Positions 1 through 7,205 of a DNA stretch of 30,719 nt are shown one piece after another. The translations under genes and the position numbers were made by a program. This stretch comes from Anaerolineae bacterium (lineage in GTDB: Bacteria > Chloroflexota > Anaerolineae > Aggregatilineales > Phototrophicaceae), in NCBI GenBank assembly GCA_025454675.1, contig JALONZ010000001.1, forward strand, positions 1 to 30,719, read 5' to 3'. Below the pieces are notes generated by a model. It searched no databases and was not told the DNA's origin. It saw only the letters and a list, made by a program, of their open reading frames with translations. The first letter of the stretch is position 1. Every line of letters begins with the position of its first letter.

Positions 1-150
1 ATAAGCGAATGGTGTTAGGAATCCGATGAGAATGATACAAGCAAATAAAGTGACTGTGCTATACAACGCCAATTTTTTAAGCTGAACGGCATAAAATGGC
101 GATGTATTGACATAATTTTCAACAATGGATGTTTTGCTATAGGTGGTCAT
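1..150 (-). CDS. Sugar ABC transporter permease, MalG/UgpE type (partial, N-terminus only)
   Basis: Only the first 50 codons lie in the window; the gene runs off the left edge. The ATG at 150-148 overlaps the TAA stop of the upstream permease gene (TAATG), a typical arrangement for translationally coupled permease pairs. The visible protein starts MTTYSKTSIVENY and leads into a hydrophobic first membrane segment at about residues 29-48 (STVTLFACIILIGFLTPF). No family motif is visible in this fragment. The call rests on position: it is the second permease after a MalF-like permease and a binding protein, which is the standard order of CUT1 carbohydrate importers. It would form the transmembrane heterodimer with the MalF-like protein. 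No ATPase gene is in the window; it may be further left or a shared MsmK-like ATPase may be used. Confidence 0.75.
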   Translation of the reverse strand, partial: MTTYSKTSIVENYVNTSPFYAVQLKKLALYSTVTLFACIILIGFLTPFAY

Positions 151-1106
151 TAGGCTTGTTCTCCGCTTCCATAATAAACCCAATACCGCGCAGTGGCGAA
201 TAAGAATAATGTGATTGCCAGTGCAATGACGAACATCAGCCACGCTAATGTTGAGCCATATCCCATATCTTGTTGGGCAAAGGCATTTTTATACAGGTGG
301 ATGTTATAGAATAATGTGGCGTTATTGGGGTCACCAGTACCTTCTTTGAGGATGTAGGGAACTTCAAAATAACGGAAAATGCCAATCACCGATATGATAA
401 GGTTATAAAACACAACGGGCGAAATCATGGGGAAGGTGATGCGTCTAAAGATGGTTAAGCCATTTGCGCCATCCACCCGTGCCGCTTCGTATAATTCAGT
501 AGGGACACCTTGCATACTGGCAAGCATGATGAGCATGGCATTTCCGACACCCCATACCCCAATAATATTTAATGCAGGGTAAATCAAGTTAATATCGAAT
601 AACCAATTGGGTTTACCCAGTCCTAAATCGAACAAAATTCGGTTTAGCCAACCCGAATCGGTATTCAAAACACCGCCCCAGATATAGGCAGACGATACAA
701 CTGGTACAATATAGGGCATGTAAAACAGGGTGCGAAAGATAGGTCTGCCGATGAGATATTTTGAATTGAGTAATGCCGCCAGCGCGATGGGGATGATAAT
801 CGAAAGGGGCAAGGCGATGAGGGCAAATTTGAATGTGGATGAAAGTGCAGGACCGAGTAATGGGTCTTGTAACAGGTATGCGTAATTTGCGAAATTGTTG
901 AATTTGATGTTATCAGGGTCTGTTAGCTTGAAATCCATGAAAGAAAATATAAGCGAGGCAATCATCGGCATAATGGTGAATCCCAATAATCCGATAATCC
1001 AAGGTGATAAGAACACCCATCCCCAAAGTTGTTGGCGGCGATATAATGAGAATGTTCTCTCTTTGACTTTCATTTGAGATGATGAACTAGACTTGGTAAT
1101 GTCCAT
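150..1106 (-). CDS. Sugar ABC transporter permease, MalF/UgpA type
   Basis: Inner-membrane permease subunit of a carbohydrate ABC importer of the CUT1 class, 318 residues, usual length for UgpA/LacF-type proteins. About six membrane segments are visible (near residues 30-52, 92-112, 125-145, 178-197, 232-249 and 285-305). The EAA loop that docks on the ATPase is clear at about 207-226: E207-A-A, D212-G-A, then F and P at the usual spacing. The ATG at 1106 is preceded by GAGGA at good distance. It lies 84 bases downstream of the binding-protein gene and overlaps the next permease by one base. The substrate cannot be named from sequence alone. The hydrophilic N-terminal tail is rich in Ser. Confidence 0.92.
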   Translation of the reverse strand: MDITKSSSSSQMKVKERTFSLYRRQQLWGWVFLSPWIIGLLGFTIMPMIASLIFSFMDFKLTDPDNIKFNNFANYAYLLQDPLLGPALSSTFKFALIALPLSIIIPIALAALLNSKYLIGRPIFRTLFYMPYIVPVVSSAYIWGGVLNTDSGWLNRILFDLGLGKPNWLFDINLIYPALNIIGVWGVGNAMLIMLASMQGVPTELYEAARVDGANGLTIFRRITFPMISPVVFYNLIISVIGIFRYFEVPYILKEGTGDPNNATLFYNIHLYKNAFAQQDMGYGSTLAWLMFVIALAITLFLFATARYWVYYGSGEQA

Positions 1107-1143
1107 AATATATTCCTCGAATTGGGTGGTAGGTGTGAGTGAT

Positions 1144-1172
1144 GAAGGGTAGGGTAGGTTGTCCTACCCTTC
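1144..1172 (-). other. Stem-loop between binding-protein and permease genes
   Basis: A perfect 10-bp inverted repeat (GAAGGGTAGG at 1144-1153 and CCTACCCTTC at 1163-1172) with a 9-nt loop lies 18 bases after the stop codon of the binding-protein gene. On the minus strand no run of U follows, so it does not look like a strong intrinsic terminator. By analogy with the malE-malF intergenic structures of other bacteria, it may stabilise the upstream mRNA and allow more binding protein than permease; this is inference. Confidence 0.6.
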
Positions 1173-1190
1173 GTTGATTTGATACAGAAA

Positions 1191-2582
1191 TTAGGCTTCT
1201 GGTTCTGCGGGTTCTTCTTTGAAGATGACATCTAAGTCGGCGACCAATTTTTCGAGTTCGGCGGCGACATCGAGGTCTGGTGTGCTTTCAATCAGGCTTT
1301 GGAATGCGCCGATGCGGTCTTTGGCTTTGAGGTAATTTGGCATGGCATATTCGTGGTTGGGGCTATCAGCATAAGCCAAGCTATCTTTTGCAACTTGCCA
1401 ATTTACGCCTTGTGTGAAGGTTTCATCGAGTTTTGCAAAGAAAGCATCAGTGTCTTCTTCACGGGCAGGCATACCACCATAGACCAACAACAGTTCGTCA
1501 GAGGCATCGCCCAAGAGGTAGGCTAAAACTTCAAATGCGGCTAATTGTTCTTCAAGGGGCATATCAGCAGATCTACGCATCAAACGGAAGCTATCACCAT
1601 GGAGTTTGGCAGTGGTGACACCATTGAAGGATGGCATAACTGCCAAATCCCATTCATTGCTAGTGCCGACACAGCAGGTATACCACAGGTGGGTGTGTGC
1701 CATTGCAACGCGACCAGACGAGAAGGCATTACCATTTGCCAACAAATCGCTACCAACTTGGGAAGCATTGGGGATGAATTTGTCTGTCCAGATACCGTTA
1801 TAGTACCAGGTGAAGGCATCAGTCCATGCTTGTGGCAACACTGCGCCACCATCTTCACCAACCAAAGAGGTTGCACCGAACATGGTAGAAATACCGCGTG
1901 GTTCGTTCCATTGTGAATTGAAGCCCCATTGTTCAACGGTAGTGGCATCAAATTCTGCCATTGTTGCGTCGTTACCATTGGCATCAACAGTCATGAACAT
2001 CGCAAGTTCGCGCAGGGTGTCCATGTTCCATTCTTTTTCTTCGCCGTTCACATCCACATAGGGGACACCATATTCTTGTGGGGGATAGGGTGCGCCTGCT
2101 TCGTCGAACAAGCTCTTATTGAAAAAGATGAATGATGGGAAGGTGGCGAATGGCAAACCGATTAAGCCTTGTCCTGGATAGCGGAAGGCTTCCACAGAGG
2201 CGGGGCTGAATTGAGAAACATCATAGCCACTGGCTTCGATGAGGGGTTCCAAATCGAGGTAATTGCCAGCGAAGGCGTTTGAACCATCAGCACCAACGGG
2301 TCCCACGATGTGGGGGGCTTGCCCAGTGGCGATGAGGGTAGCGAGGGTGTCATAAGCAACGTTGTTATCAACAATTTGGATTTGCAGTTCAATGCTGTCT
2401 TGCGAGGCATTGAAGGCTTCCACAACTGCGTTTTGGGCTTCAATTTGTTCTGGTTGACCACCAGCGCCCAAACCAACATACCAAATGACCACGGTACGGT
2501 CTTGTGCCATAGCGGGAATGATGCCAACTGCCAGCATCAAAACGGTAACAACGATGAATAAACGTGCCAATTTCTTAGACAT
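1191..2582 (-). CDS. Extracellular solute (sugar)-binding protein of ABC importer
   Basis: Family 1 extracellular solute-binding protein, 463 residues, which would capture a sugar or oligosaccharide outside the membrane and deliver it to the permease pair encoded downstream. The N-terminus is a signal peptide: KK positive region, hydrophobic core LFIVVTVLMLAVGIIPAMA, probable cleavage after AMA. No lipobox cysteine is seen, so surface anchoring is not evident. The start of the mature part (VVIWYVGLG, then VVEAFNAS) fits the first strand and helix of this fold. The C-terminus ends in an acidic EEPAEPEA tail. The ATG at 2582 is preceded by AGGAAAGG. An RNA hairpin lies just 3' of the stop codon, as is common between binding-protein and permease genes. 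The ligand is unknown. Confidence 0.92.
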   Translation of the reverse strand: MSKKLARLFIVVTVLMLAVGIIPAMAQDRTVVIWYVGLGAGGQPEQIEAQNAVVEAFNASQDSIELQIQIVDNNVAYDTLATLIATGQAPHIVGPVGADGSNAFAGNYLDLEPLIEASGYDVSQFSPASVEAFRYPGQGLIGLPFATFPSFIFFNKSLFDEAGAPYPPQEYGVPYVDVNGEEKEWNMDTLRELAMFMTVDANGNDATMAEFDATTVEQWGFNSQWNEPRGISTMFGATSLVGEDGGAVLPQAWTDAFTWYYNGIWTDKFIPNASQVGSDLLANGNAFSSGRVAMAHTHLWYTCCVGTSNEWDLAVMPSFNGVTTAKLHGDSFRLMRRSADMPLEEQLAAFEVLAYLLGDASDELLLVYGGMPAREEDTDAFFAKLDETFTQGVNWQVAKDSLAYADSPNHEYAMPNYLKAKDRIGAFQSLIESTPDLDVAAELEKLVADLDVIFKEEPAEPEA

Positions 2583-2699
2583 AGTACCTTTCCTCTCTTC
2601 AAAGAGATAAGTAATTTGTTAACGGACTCACATTTTTTGGTGTTTGGCGGTATCATATATAGTTAGCAATTGAGTGTAGGTAAGCCTCCTTTTGCAAGT

Positions 2700-3761
2700 T
2701 TAGAAGCGTTGGGTGATGGAAGCACCGCACGTTTCACGGATAACTAAATGGGTTGGTAACAGCACATGGCGGGCACCATCGCTGATTCCCTCAATCTGGT
2801 CGAGCAACAAGTGAGTTACCTGCGCTCCTTTGGTGTGGATGGGCTGATGAATGGTGGTCAGTTTATTCCGTGCCGATGCGGGCAAATCATCAAAGCCAGC
2901 GATGGCAATATCACCCGGTACACGCACTCCCAATTCATCTAATACGCTCAAAGCCCCAATTGCCATTTGGTCGTTGGCACAAAATACAGCGTCCACATGC
3001 GCTTTTAACAAGGTTTGCATCCCTGCATACCCCGATTTGCTCTCGAAGTTACCTTCTACAACAAATTCAGGATTAAAAGGAACGCCTAATTCGCGTAAGG
3101 CTTGCTTATACCCCTCTAAGCGTCGAATACCATCAACATTATTCAGCGCCCCAGTAATATGCCCAATTCTGCGTCGTCCTTGTTTATAAAGATGTTTGGT
3201 GACGAGCATTGCCGCGCCATGATTATCTACATCCGCAAAATTGATGCGGTCTGCCCATTGATTGGGATGTTCGACCATTGCTAGTGGGATGTCCATCTCC
3301 AATAGGCGCGGGATGAATGGGTTATCTTGTTGTGTGGATGCCAGTAAAACACCGTCCATGAGGTGATTTTTAAGGATTCGCTCATAAAAATGTTCTTCAT
3401 CGGTACTTGATTCTTGAATCCACAACAACATCGCATAATTACGTTGATTTGCCGCTTGCGCGACACCGTTTAGTAGGGTAGGAAAGTAAAATTGGTCATC
3501 GAAAACGGTTGCTAAACTTTGCGGAATAACCACACCAATGATATTGGTGCGCCCTGTTGCCAAAATACGCCCACGAATGTTTGGGGTATATCCCATTTTT
3601 TCGATAACACCTTGCACATGTTGGCGGGTTTTTTCGCTGACATAAGCCTCATTATTGATGACCCGCGAGACAGTTGCCCTAGAAACGCCTGCTTCTTTGG
3701 CGATGTCTTCTAAATTTAGGTCTTTTGCCTTATGGTTAGCGTTTGACTTTAGCTTAGACAT
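2700..3761 (-). CDS. LacI-family transcriptional regulator
   Basis: LacI/GalR-type repressor, 353 residues from the chosen ATG. The N-terminal helix-turn-helix (LEDIAKEAGVSRATVSRVIN, about residues 17-36) and the hinge (GYTPNIRGRILATGRT) are typical. The rest is a periplasmic-binding-like sensor domain that normally binds a sugar effector (VDNHGAA, CANDQMAIGAL, IAGFDDLP blocks). The frame stays open to a TTG at 3776, but the ATG at 3761 is preferred: it has a purine-rich GAAGAAAG upstream, and the five extra residues are not part of the domain. It is the first gene of the transporter group. Two palindromic operators sit between its promoter and its start, so it probably represses itself and perhaps the whole importer operon. 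The effector is unknown. Confidence 0.93.
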   Translation of the reverse strand: MSKLKSNANHKAKDLNLEDIAKEAGVSRATVSRVINNEAYVSEKTRQHVQGVIEKMGYTPNIRGRILATGRTNIIGVVIPQSLATVFDDQFYFPTLLNGVAQAANQRNYAMLLWIQESSTDEEHFYERILKNHLMDGVLLASTQQDNPFIPRLLEMDIPLAMVEHPNQWADRINFADVDNHGAAMLVTKHLYKQGRRRIGHITGALNNVDGIRRLEGYKQALRELGVPFNPEFVVEGNFESKSGYAGMQTLLKAHVDAVFCANDQMAIGALSVLDELGVRVPGDIAIAGFDDLPASARNKLTTIHQPIHTKGAQVTHLLLDQIEGISDGARHVLLPTHLVIRETCGASITQRF

Positions 3762-3797
3762 AAAAACTTTCTTCAATAAGCAATTTTTACTTTTTTA

Positions 3798-3824
3798 TGA
3801 GAACGCTCTCTGAGAACGCTCTCA
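3798..3824 (-). promoter_or_regulatory. Two abutting LacI-type operators
   Basis: Two near-palindromes, TGAGAACGCTCTCT (3798-3811) and TGAGAACGCTCTCA (3811-3824), share one base and form a 13-bp tandem repeat. Each has the central CG and the GAGA/TCTC arms typical of operators bound by LacI-family hinge helices. They lie just downstream of the -10 element of the lacI promoter, over the expected transcription start, where a bound repressor would block initiation. The assignment to the adjacent LacI-family protein is inferred from position. No similar site was seen in front of the binding-protein gene. Confidence 0.8.
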
Positions 3825-3830
3825 GAACAT

Positions 3831-3859
3831 ATATTAACGCAACCTTAGAATGTTGTCAA
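3831..3859 (-). promoter_or_regulatory. Sigma-70 type promoter of lacI / importer operon
   Basis: On the minus strand, a perfect -35 TTGACA (3859-3854) is followed by a 17-bp spacer and a -10 TAATAT (3836-3831). Transcription would start about at 3824-3820, inside the tandem operators. No equally good promoter was found in the 117 bases before the binding-protein gene, so this one may drive the whole group. Confidence 0.75.
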
Positions 3860-3941
3860 GGAATTGGTCATCAGAATTTAATGTGTTTTGGGGATTAATT
3901 TGAAGAAAAGCGTTTCCATTTGAGGATTTTGTTAAGAAGGA

Positions 3942-4012
3942 CTGGGAGACCTGGATTCGAACCAAGATCAATGGAGTCAGAGTCCATAGTTTTGCCCTTA
4001 AACTATCTCCCA
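3942..4012 (-). tRNA. tRNA-Gln (anticodon CUG)
   Basis: On the minus strand a full cloverleaf can be folded. The acceptor stem pairs TGGGAGA with TCTCCCA, including the U1-A72 pair typical of tRNA-Gln. The D stem is GTTT/AAAC and the anticodon stem ATGGA/TCCAT, with loop CTCTGAC giving anticodon CTG. The variable loop has 4 nt and the T stem is CTTGG/CCAGG with loop TTCGAAT. The discriminator base is G (position 3942), as expected for glutamine. The 3' CCA is not encoded. At 71 nt it is short because of compact D and variable loops. The gene lies upstream of lacI and downstream of gltX, on the same strand. Confidence 0.93.
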
Positions 4013-4025
4013 ATAAAGTGATTCT

Positions 4026-4034
4026 AGTGTAGCA
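4026..4034 (-). promoter_or_regulatory. Extended -10 promoter of tRNA-Gln
   Basis: On the minus strand TGCTACACT (4034-4026) forms an extended -10 element (TGn followed by TACACT). Transcription would begin about 6-8 nt before the mature tRNA 5' end. A weak -35 (TTCTCG) lies 17 bp upstream. Position and fit are good, but the -35 is poor. Confidence 0.5.
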
Positions 4035-4075
4035 GAAATTGTGTTTTGCGAGAAGATGTAAACCATAGGGGATGG

Positions 4076-4127
4076 GTGTAACTTGTGGCTGACATACAAG
4101 CCTAAAGACTCTAGTCAGCCATTACAC
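4076..4127. repeat. Intergenic hairpin repeat, copy 1
   Basis: Imperfect palindrome with an inner stem TGGCTGAC (4086-4093) / GTCAGCCA (4114-4121). An outer stem GTGTAA (4076-4081) / TTACAC (4122-4127) is separated from it by a 4-nt bulge CTTG. It lies 15 bases past the gltX stop codon on the minus strand. A second copy at 29037-29075 shares CTTGTGGC, GACATACA, TAGTC and GCCATTACAC. One stem pair differs between the copies in a compensating way (T-A here, G-C there). There is no U run, so a plain intrinsic terminator is unlikely. It is best read as a dispersed palindromic repeat. Confidence 0.65.
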
Positions 4128-4142
4128 GCACCAATATTAAAA

Positions 4143-5636
4143 TTACTTGAGTAAATCCACTGCAATTTGAATTCGCTTGAGCGATTCATCTTTGCCCAAA
4201 ATTTCCATCGTTTCAAATGTGGGCGTTGAGATAGATTGACCTGTTACCGCCACACGCAACACACCGAATACTTGGCTATTGTTCAATCCCAAGTCGCTCA
4301 CCAGACCCGCGCCAATCGTCAATAAGGGTGTTGTGAGAAATTCGGTTTCTGACACAACAGAATAACGTGCATGGGATGCTTCCAATAATTTGCGCGTGCC
4401 ATCTTTATCCATTTTTTTGGGGATGAGCATTTCGGCAGTAGGTGGTTTGAATGTCTCATGGAAGAAAAACCCCGCCAAATCGACAATATCATTCAGGCTT
4501 TTGATGCGTTCCCGTATTAACGGCATGATTTTGAGTAGACGGTCAACATTGACCTCTAAACCTGCATTTTCTAATATGGGACGTAACCGCTTGGCGAGTT
4601 CTTCTGATGACAGTTTTTCGCGGATATAGACACCATTCATCCAATCCAATTTTTCAATGGGGAAGGCGCTATTGGCGGGATTGACGGCGCTAATATCGAA
4701 ACGCGCAATGGCTTCTTGAATGTCAAAAATTTCACGCTCATCGCCAAAGTTCCAACCGATATTGGTCAAAAAGTTGACTACTGCTTCGGGCAAATACCCT
4801 GCGTCCTTAAATTCTTTGGCGAGGACTAAGACTTTTTTGCCATCTTCGCTGAATCCAGAATGGCGTTTGCTCAATTTGCCTTTGCCATTGGGATTGAGCA
4901 ACACGGGTAAATGGGCATAATAGGGTTTTTCCCAACCAAACGCTTCCCACAATAACAAATGCAGAGGGAGCGAGGGTAGCCATTCATTGGCACGGGTGAC
5001 ATGACTAATTTCCATGAAATGGTCATCAATCACATGCGCCAAATGATAAGTAGGGTAGCCGTCACTTTTGAGCAAGACTGCATCCTGTAGGGTATTGTTA
5101 TCGAACACGACTTCGCCACGAATCAAATCCTGCCCAGTGGTTTGCCCCTCTAACGGCACTTTGAGGCGGATGACATGCGGTTTGCCTTCTGCCAAATTTT
5201 TTTCGATTTCGGCTTGTGACAAATTCCGACAAAAACGGTCATATCCGGGTGGTTCTTTGCGGGCTTCTTTTTCTTTATTCACTTGGTCTAGGCGTTCTGG
5301 TGTGCAGAAACAGCGATAGGCTTTATCGTTATCTATAAGCCATTGCGCCCATTTTTGATAGAGGGGCAAGCGTTCCGATTGGATATAGGGTCCGTAACCG
5401 CCGTCTTTACCGGGTCCTTCATCATAATCAATGCCGAGCCATGATAGGGCATCGGTGATGAGGTCAATTGACCCCTCGACAAAGCGTTTTTGGTCGGTGT
5501 CTTCGATACGCAAAATGAATTTTCCGCCATGATGACGGGCAAGCAACCAGCTAAATAGGGCAGAGCGTACACCGCCAATATGAAGCGGTCCGGTTGGGCT
5601 GGGTGCGAAACGAGTCCGCACAATTTTGTCGGTCAA
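4143..5636 (-). CDS. gltX: Glutamyl-tRNA synthetase (GluRS)
   Basis: Class Ic aminoacyl-tRNA synthetase that charges tRNA-Glu (and, in organisms lacking GlnRS, tRNA-Gln) with glutamate in the cytosol. Length is 497 residues, normal for bacterial GluRS. The HIGH signature is seen in APSPTGPLHIGG (residues 11-22) and the KMSKS-type loop as KLSKR (254-258). Cys109, Cys111 and Cys136 resemble the zinc-binding knob of the E. coli enzyme. The C-terminal anticodon-binding helical region follows. Translation starts at a TTG (5636-5634), supported by AGGAGA eight bases upstream; the first residues MTDKIVRTRFAPSPTG match the family start. It follows rodA after 30 bases and precedes a tRNA-Gln gene on the same strand. 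Whether it is discriminating cannot be told by eye. Confidence 0.97.
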   Translation of the reverse strand: MTDKIVRTRFAPSPTGPLHIGGVRSALFSWLLARHHGGKFILRIEDTDQKRFVEGSIDLITDALSWLGIDYDEGPGKDGGYGPYIQSERLPLYQKWAQWLIDNDKAYRCFCTPERLDQVNKEKEARKEPPGYDRFCRNLSQAEIEKNLAEGKPHVIRLKVPLEGQTTGQDLIRGEVVFDNNTLQDAVLLKSDGYPTYHLAHVIDDHFMEISHVTRANEWLPSLPLHLLLWEAFGWEKPYYAHLPVLLNPNGKGKLSKRHSGFSEDGKKVLVLAKEFKDAGYLPEAVVNFLTNIGWNFGDEREIFDIQEAIARFDISAVNPANSAFPIEKLDWMNGVYIREKLSSEELAKRLRPILENAGLEVNVDRLLKIMPLIRERIKSLNDIVDLAGFFFHETFKPPTAEMLIPKKMDKDGTRKLLEASHARYSVVSETEFLTTPLLTIGAGLVSDLGLNNSQVFGVLRVAVTGQSISTPTFETMEILGKDESLKRIQIAVDLLK

Positions 5637-5666
5637 AATAAGTCTCCTGTGTGAATAAAAACAAAT

Positions 5667-6773
5667 TTATGCAAATCGCTTACGGCGCACAACCACACTT
5701 TGAACAAAACCAATACCGATGAGGATGGACATGAGTGATGTCCCGCCCGAACTGACGAGAGGCAAGGTTAACCCTGTGACGGGTAAAACGCCCACATTCA
5801 TCCCGATAGCAGTCACACACTGGAAGAAGATGATGGCGGCGATGCCATAACAAATCATACTGCCGAGTGGGTCGGCGGCGAGGCGGGCGGCGCGTAAAAT
5901 TCGCCAAATGACCACACCTAAAATAAAAATGACGGTTGACCCACCGACTAAGCCAAATTCTTCTGCGATGACACAAAAAATAAAATCGGTATGACGCACA
6001 CGCAAAAAGCGATATTGTGTTTGTGTGCCATTGCCATAACCTTTGCCAAAGAGTCCACCAGACCCAATAGCAATGGCGGCTTGACGGATATTATACCGCG
6101 AACCGAAACGTTCTTCACCAGTGTCTGGGGTGATGAAGTTGGTAATCCGCTCACGCTGATATTCTGCCATATTTGACCATAGAATGGGGAAGCCCATCAC
6201 TGCGATGAGTAAGCCCATTGCAATATGCTTAATTCGCAAGCCTGCCGCCCACACAAGGGTGAACCATAACACAGCAAACACGATAACCGTCCCCAAATCG
6301 GGTTGGACAAAGATGAGGGCAATTGGGACGGCTACATGAATTAATGAGCCAATGACCGTTTTAATATCATCCATCTTATGATAGCGACTGGCGAGGTGAT
6401 AACCGAGTGTGATGATAATCAACAACTTGGCAATTTCGGCGGGTTGGATGAGGACACCCACATTGAGCCAACTCCGCGCCCCACCATCACCCTCTTGTCC
6501 AAATACCAATACCGCGGCAAGGATGCCCACCATAAATAAATAGAGCCATTGGTGAATGCTTCCGAGTAGGCGATAGTCAAGCATTGTCACCAGTAATAAC
6601 AAAATTGTGCCGATGATGGCGAATTGAATTTGACTGGGGACACGACTCACCAAGTCTGGGTCTACTGCGCCGTTGGTGGCGCTCCGAATCATGATAATGC
6701 CAAAAACGACTAAGATGAGGGTTGCGATGAGCAATACATAATCAAATTGTCGCCAAATATTTCCTGTACGCAT
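5667..6773 (-). CDS. rodA: Rod-shape SEDS peptidoglycan glycosyltransferase RodA
   Basis: Polytopic membrane enzyme of the SEDS family that polymerises lipid II into glycan strands for side-wall growth together with PBP2. About ten hydrophobic segments are visible. Family blocks are present: SWLNVGVLIQPAEIAKL, the extracellular stretch with HTDFIFCVIAEEFGLVGG (including the conserved Asp), and LTLPLVSSGGTSLMS near the C-terminus. The assignment to RodA rather than FtsW follows from the mre/mrdA/min context. The frame is open to a TTG at 6800, but the ATG at 6773 (MRTGNIWRQFDY) is preferred because it matches the usual RodA start and because the -10 box at 6812-6817 leaves no room for a ribosome site before the TTG. 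368 residues. Last shape gene of the cluster, 30 bases before gltX. Confidence 0.92.
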   Translation of the reverse strand: MRTGNIWRQFDYVLLIATLILVVFGIIMIRSATNGAVDPDLVSRVPSQIQFAIIGTILLLLVTMLDYRLLGSIHQWLYLFMVGILAAVLVFGQEGDGGARSWLNVGVLIQPAEIAKLLIIITLGYHLASRYHKMDDIKTVIGSLIHVAVPIALIFVQPDLGTVIVFAVLWFTLVWAAGLRIKHIAMGLLIAVMGFPILWSNMAEYQRERITNFITPDTGEERFGSRYNIRQAAIAIGSGGLFGKGYGNGTQTQYRFLRVRHTDFIFCVIAEEFGLVGGSTVIFILGVVIWRILRAARLAADPLGSMICYGIAAIIFFQCVTAIGMNVGVLPVTGLTLPLVSSGGTSLMSILIGIGFVQSVVVRRKRFA

Positions 6774-6811
6774 AACCAATCCATCACATCTCACTATCAA
6801 TACATCAGGCT

Positions 6812-6839
6812 ATTATAATTTATGCCCCTGAGATGTGAA
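6812..6839 (-). promoter_or_regulatory. Promoter before rodA-gltX
   Basis: On the minus strand TTCACA (6839-6834) is separated by 16 bp from a perfect TATAAT (6817-6812). It lies in the gap between minE and rodA. Start of transcription would be near 6805, giving a leader of about 30 bases to the ATG at 6773. It suggests that rodA-gltX (and possibly the hairpin region after gltX) can be transcribed apart from the upstream mre/min genes. Confidence 0.65.
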
Positions 6840-6858
6840 GGGTTATGCCGATATGCCG

Positions 6859-7200
6859 TCAGGTAGTCGGTGGGTTATCCGATGGCTTGATTTGATTTTT
6901 CGGGTCATCCTCTTCATCGGCTTTATCAATACCTTCCACACTTTGAAAAAACGGAATTTCGGCGATGAGCATGTTGTGATTGCGGTCTCCGCGTTGGGTG
7001 AGGGCAATTTCGACACTATCCGTAGCGATAGACACATATTTAGAAATGACTGCCAAAATTTCGGCTTTCATCTCCTCTAATTTTTCGGGTGTCATGTTGA
7101 TTCGGTCATGCACCAAAATCAATTGAAGGCGTTCTTTGGCTTTTTGGGCGCTGGATTGGTCTTTATTGCGCCCACGCATTCTATCAAATAATCCAGACAT
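6859..7200 (-). CDS. minE: Cell-division topological specificity factor MinE
   Basis: MinE stimulates the MinD ATPase and drives Min oscillation, so that MinCD inhibits division away from midcell. The N-terminal membrane-binding and anti-MinCD part is seen as KERLQLILVHDRINMTPEKL (about residues 22-41), the most conserved stretch of the family. It is followed by the dimerising beta-helix part (EEMKAEILAVISKYV, then VEIALTQ). At 113 residues it is longer than the about 88 of E. coli, with a charged, Pro-rich C-terminal tail (EEDDPKNQIKPSDNPPTT). It starts 5 bases after the minD stop, with AAAGG inside the end of minD, so the two are probably translationally coupled. Confidence 0.93.
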   Translation of the reverse strand: MSGLFDRMRGRNKDQSSAQKAKERLQLILVHDRINMTPEKLEEMKAEILAVISKYVSIATDSVEIALTQRGDRNHNMLIAEIPFFQSVEGIDKADEEDDPKNQIKPSDNPPTT

Positions 7201-7205
7201 AGCCG

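Noticed and set aside
1144..1172. Intrinsic terminator after the binding-protein gene
   Set aside because: The stem is strong, but no U run follows on the minus strand and the permease genes must be transcribed; listed as a stem-loop instead.
1580..1987. Long open frames overlapping the binding-protein gene on both strands
   Set aside because: They are shadow frames of a well-supported gene, rich in His, Gln and Met from codon bias, with no motif or ribosome site.
6774..6800. TTG start for rodA giving nine extra residues
   Set aside because: The likely transcription start is only a few bases upstream, leaving no ribosome site; the ATG at 6773 fits the family.
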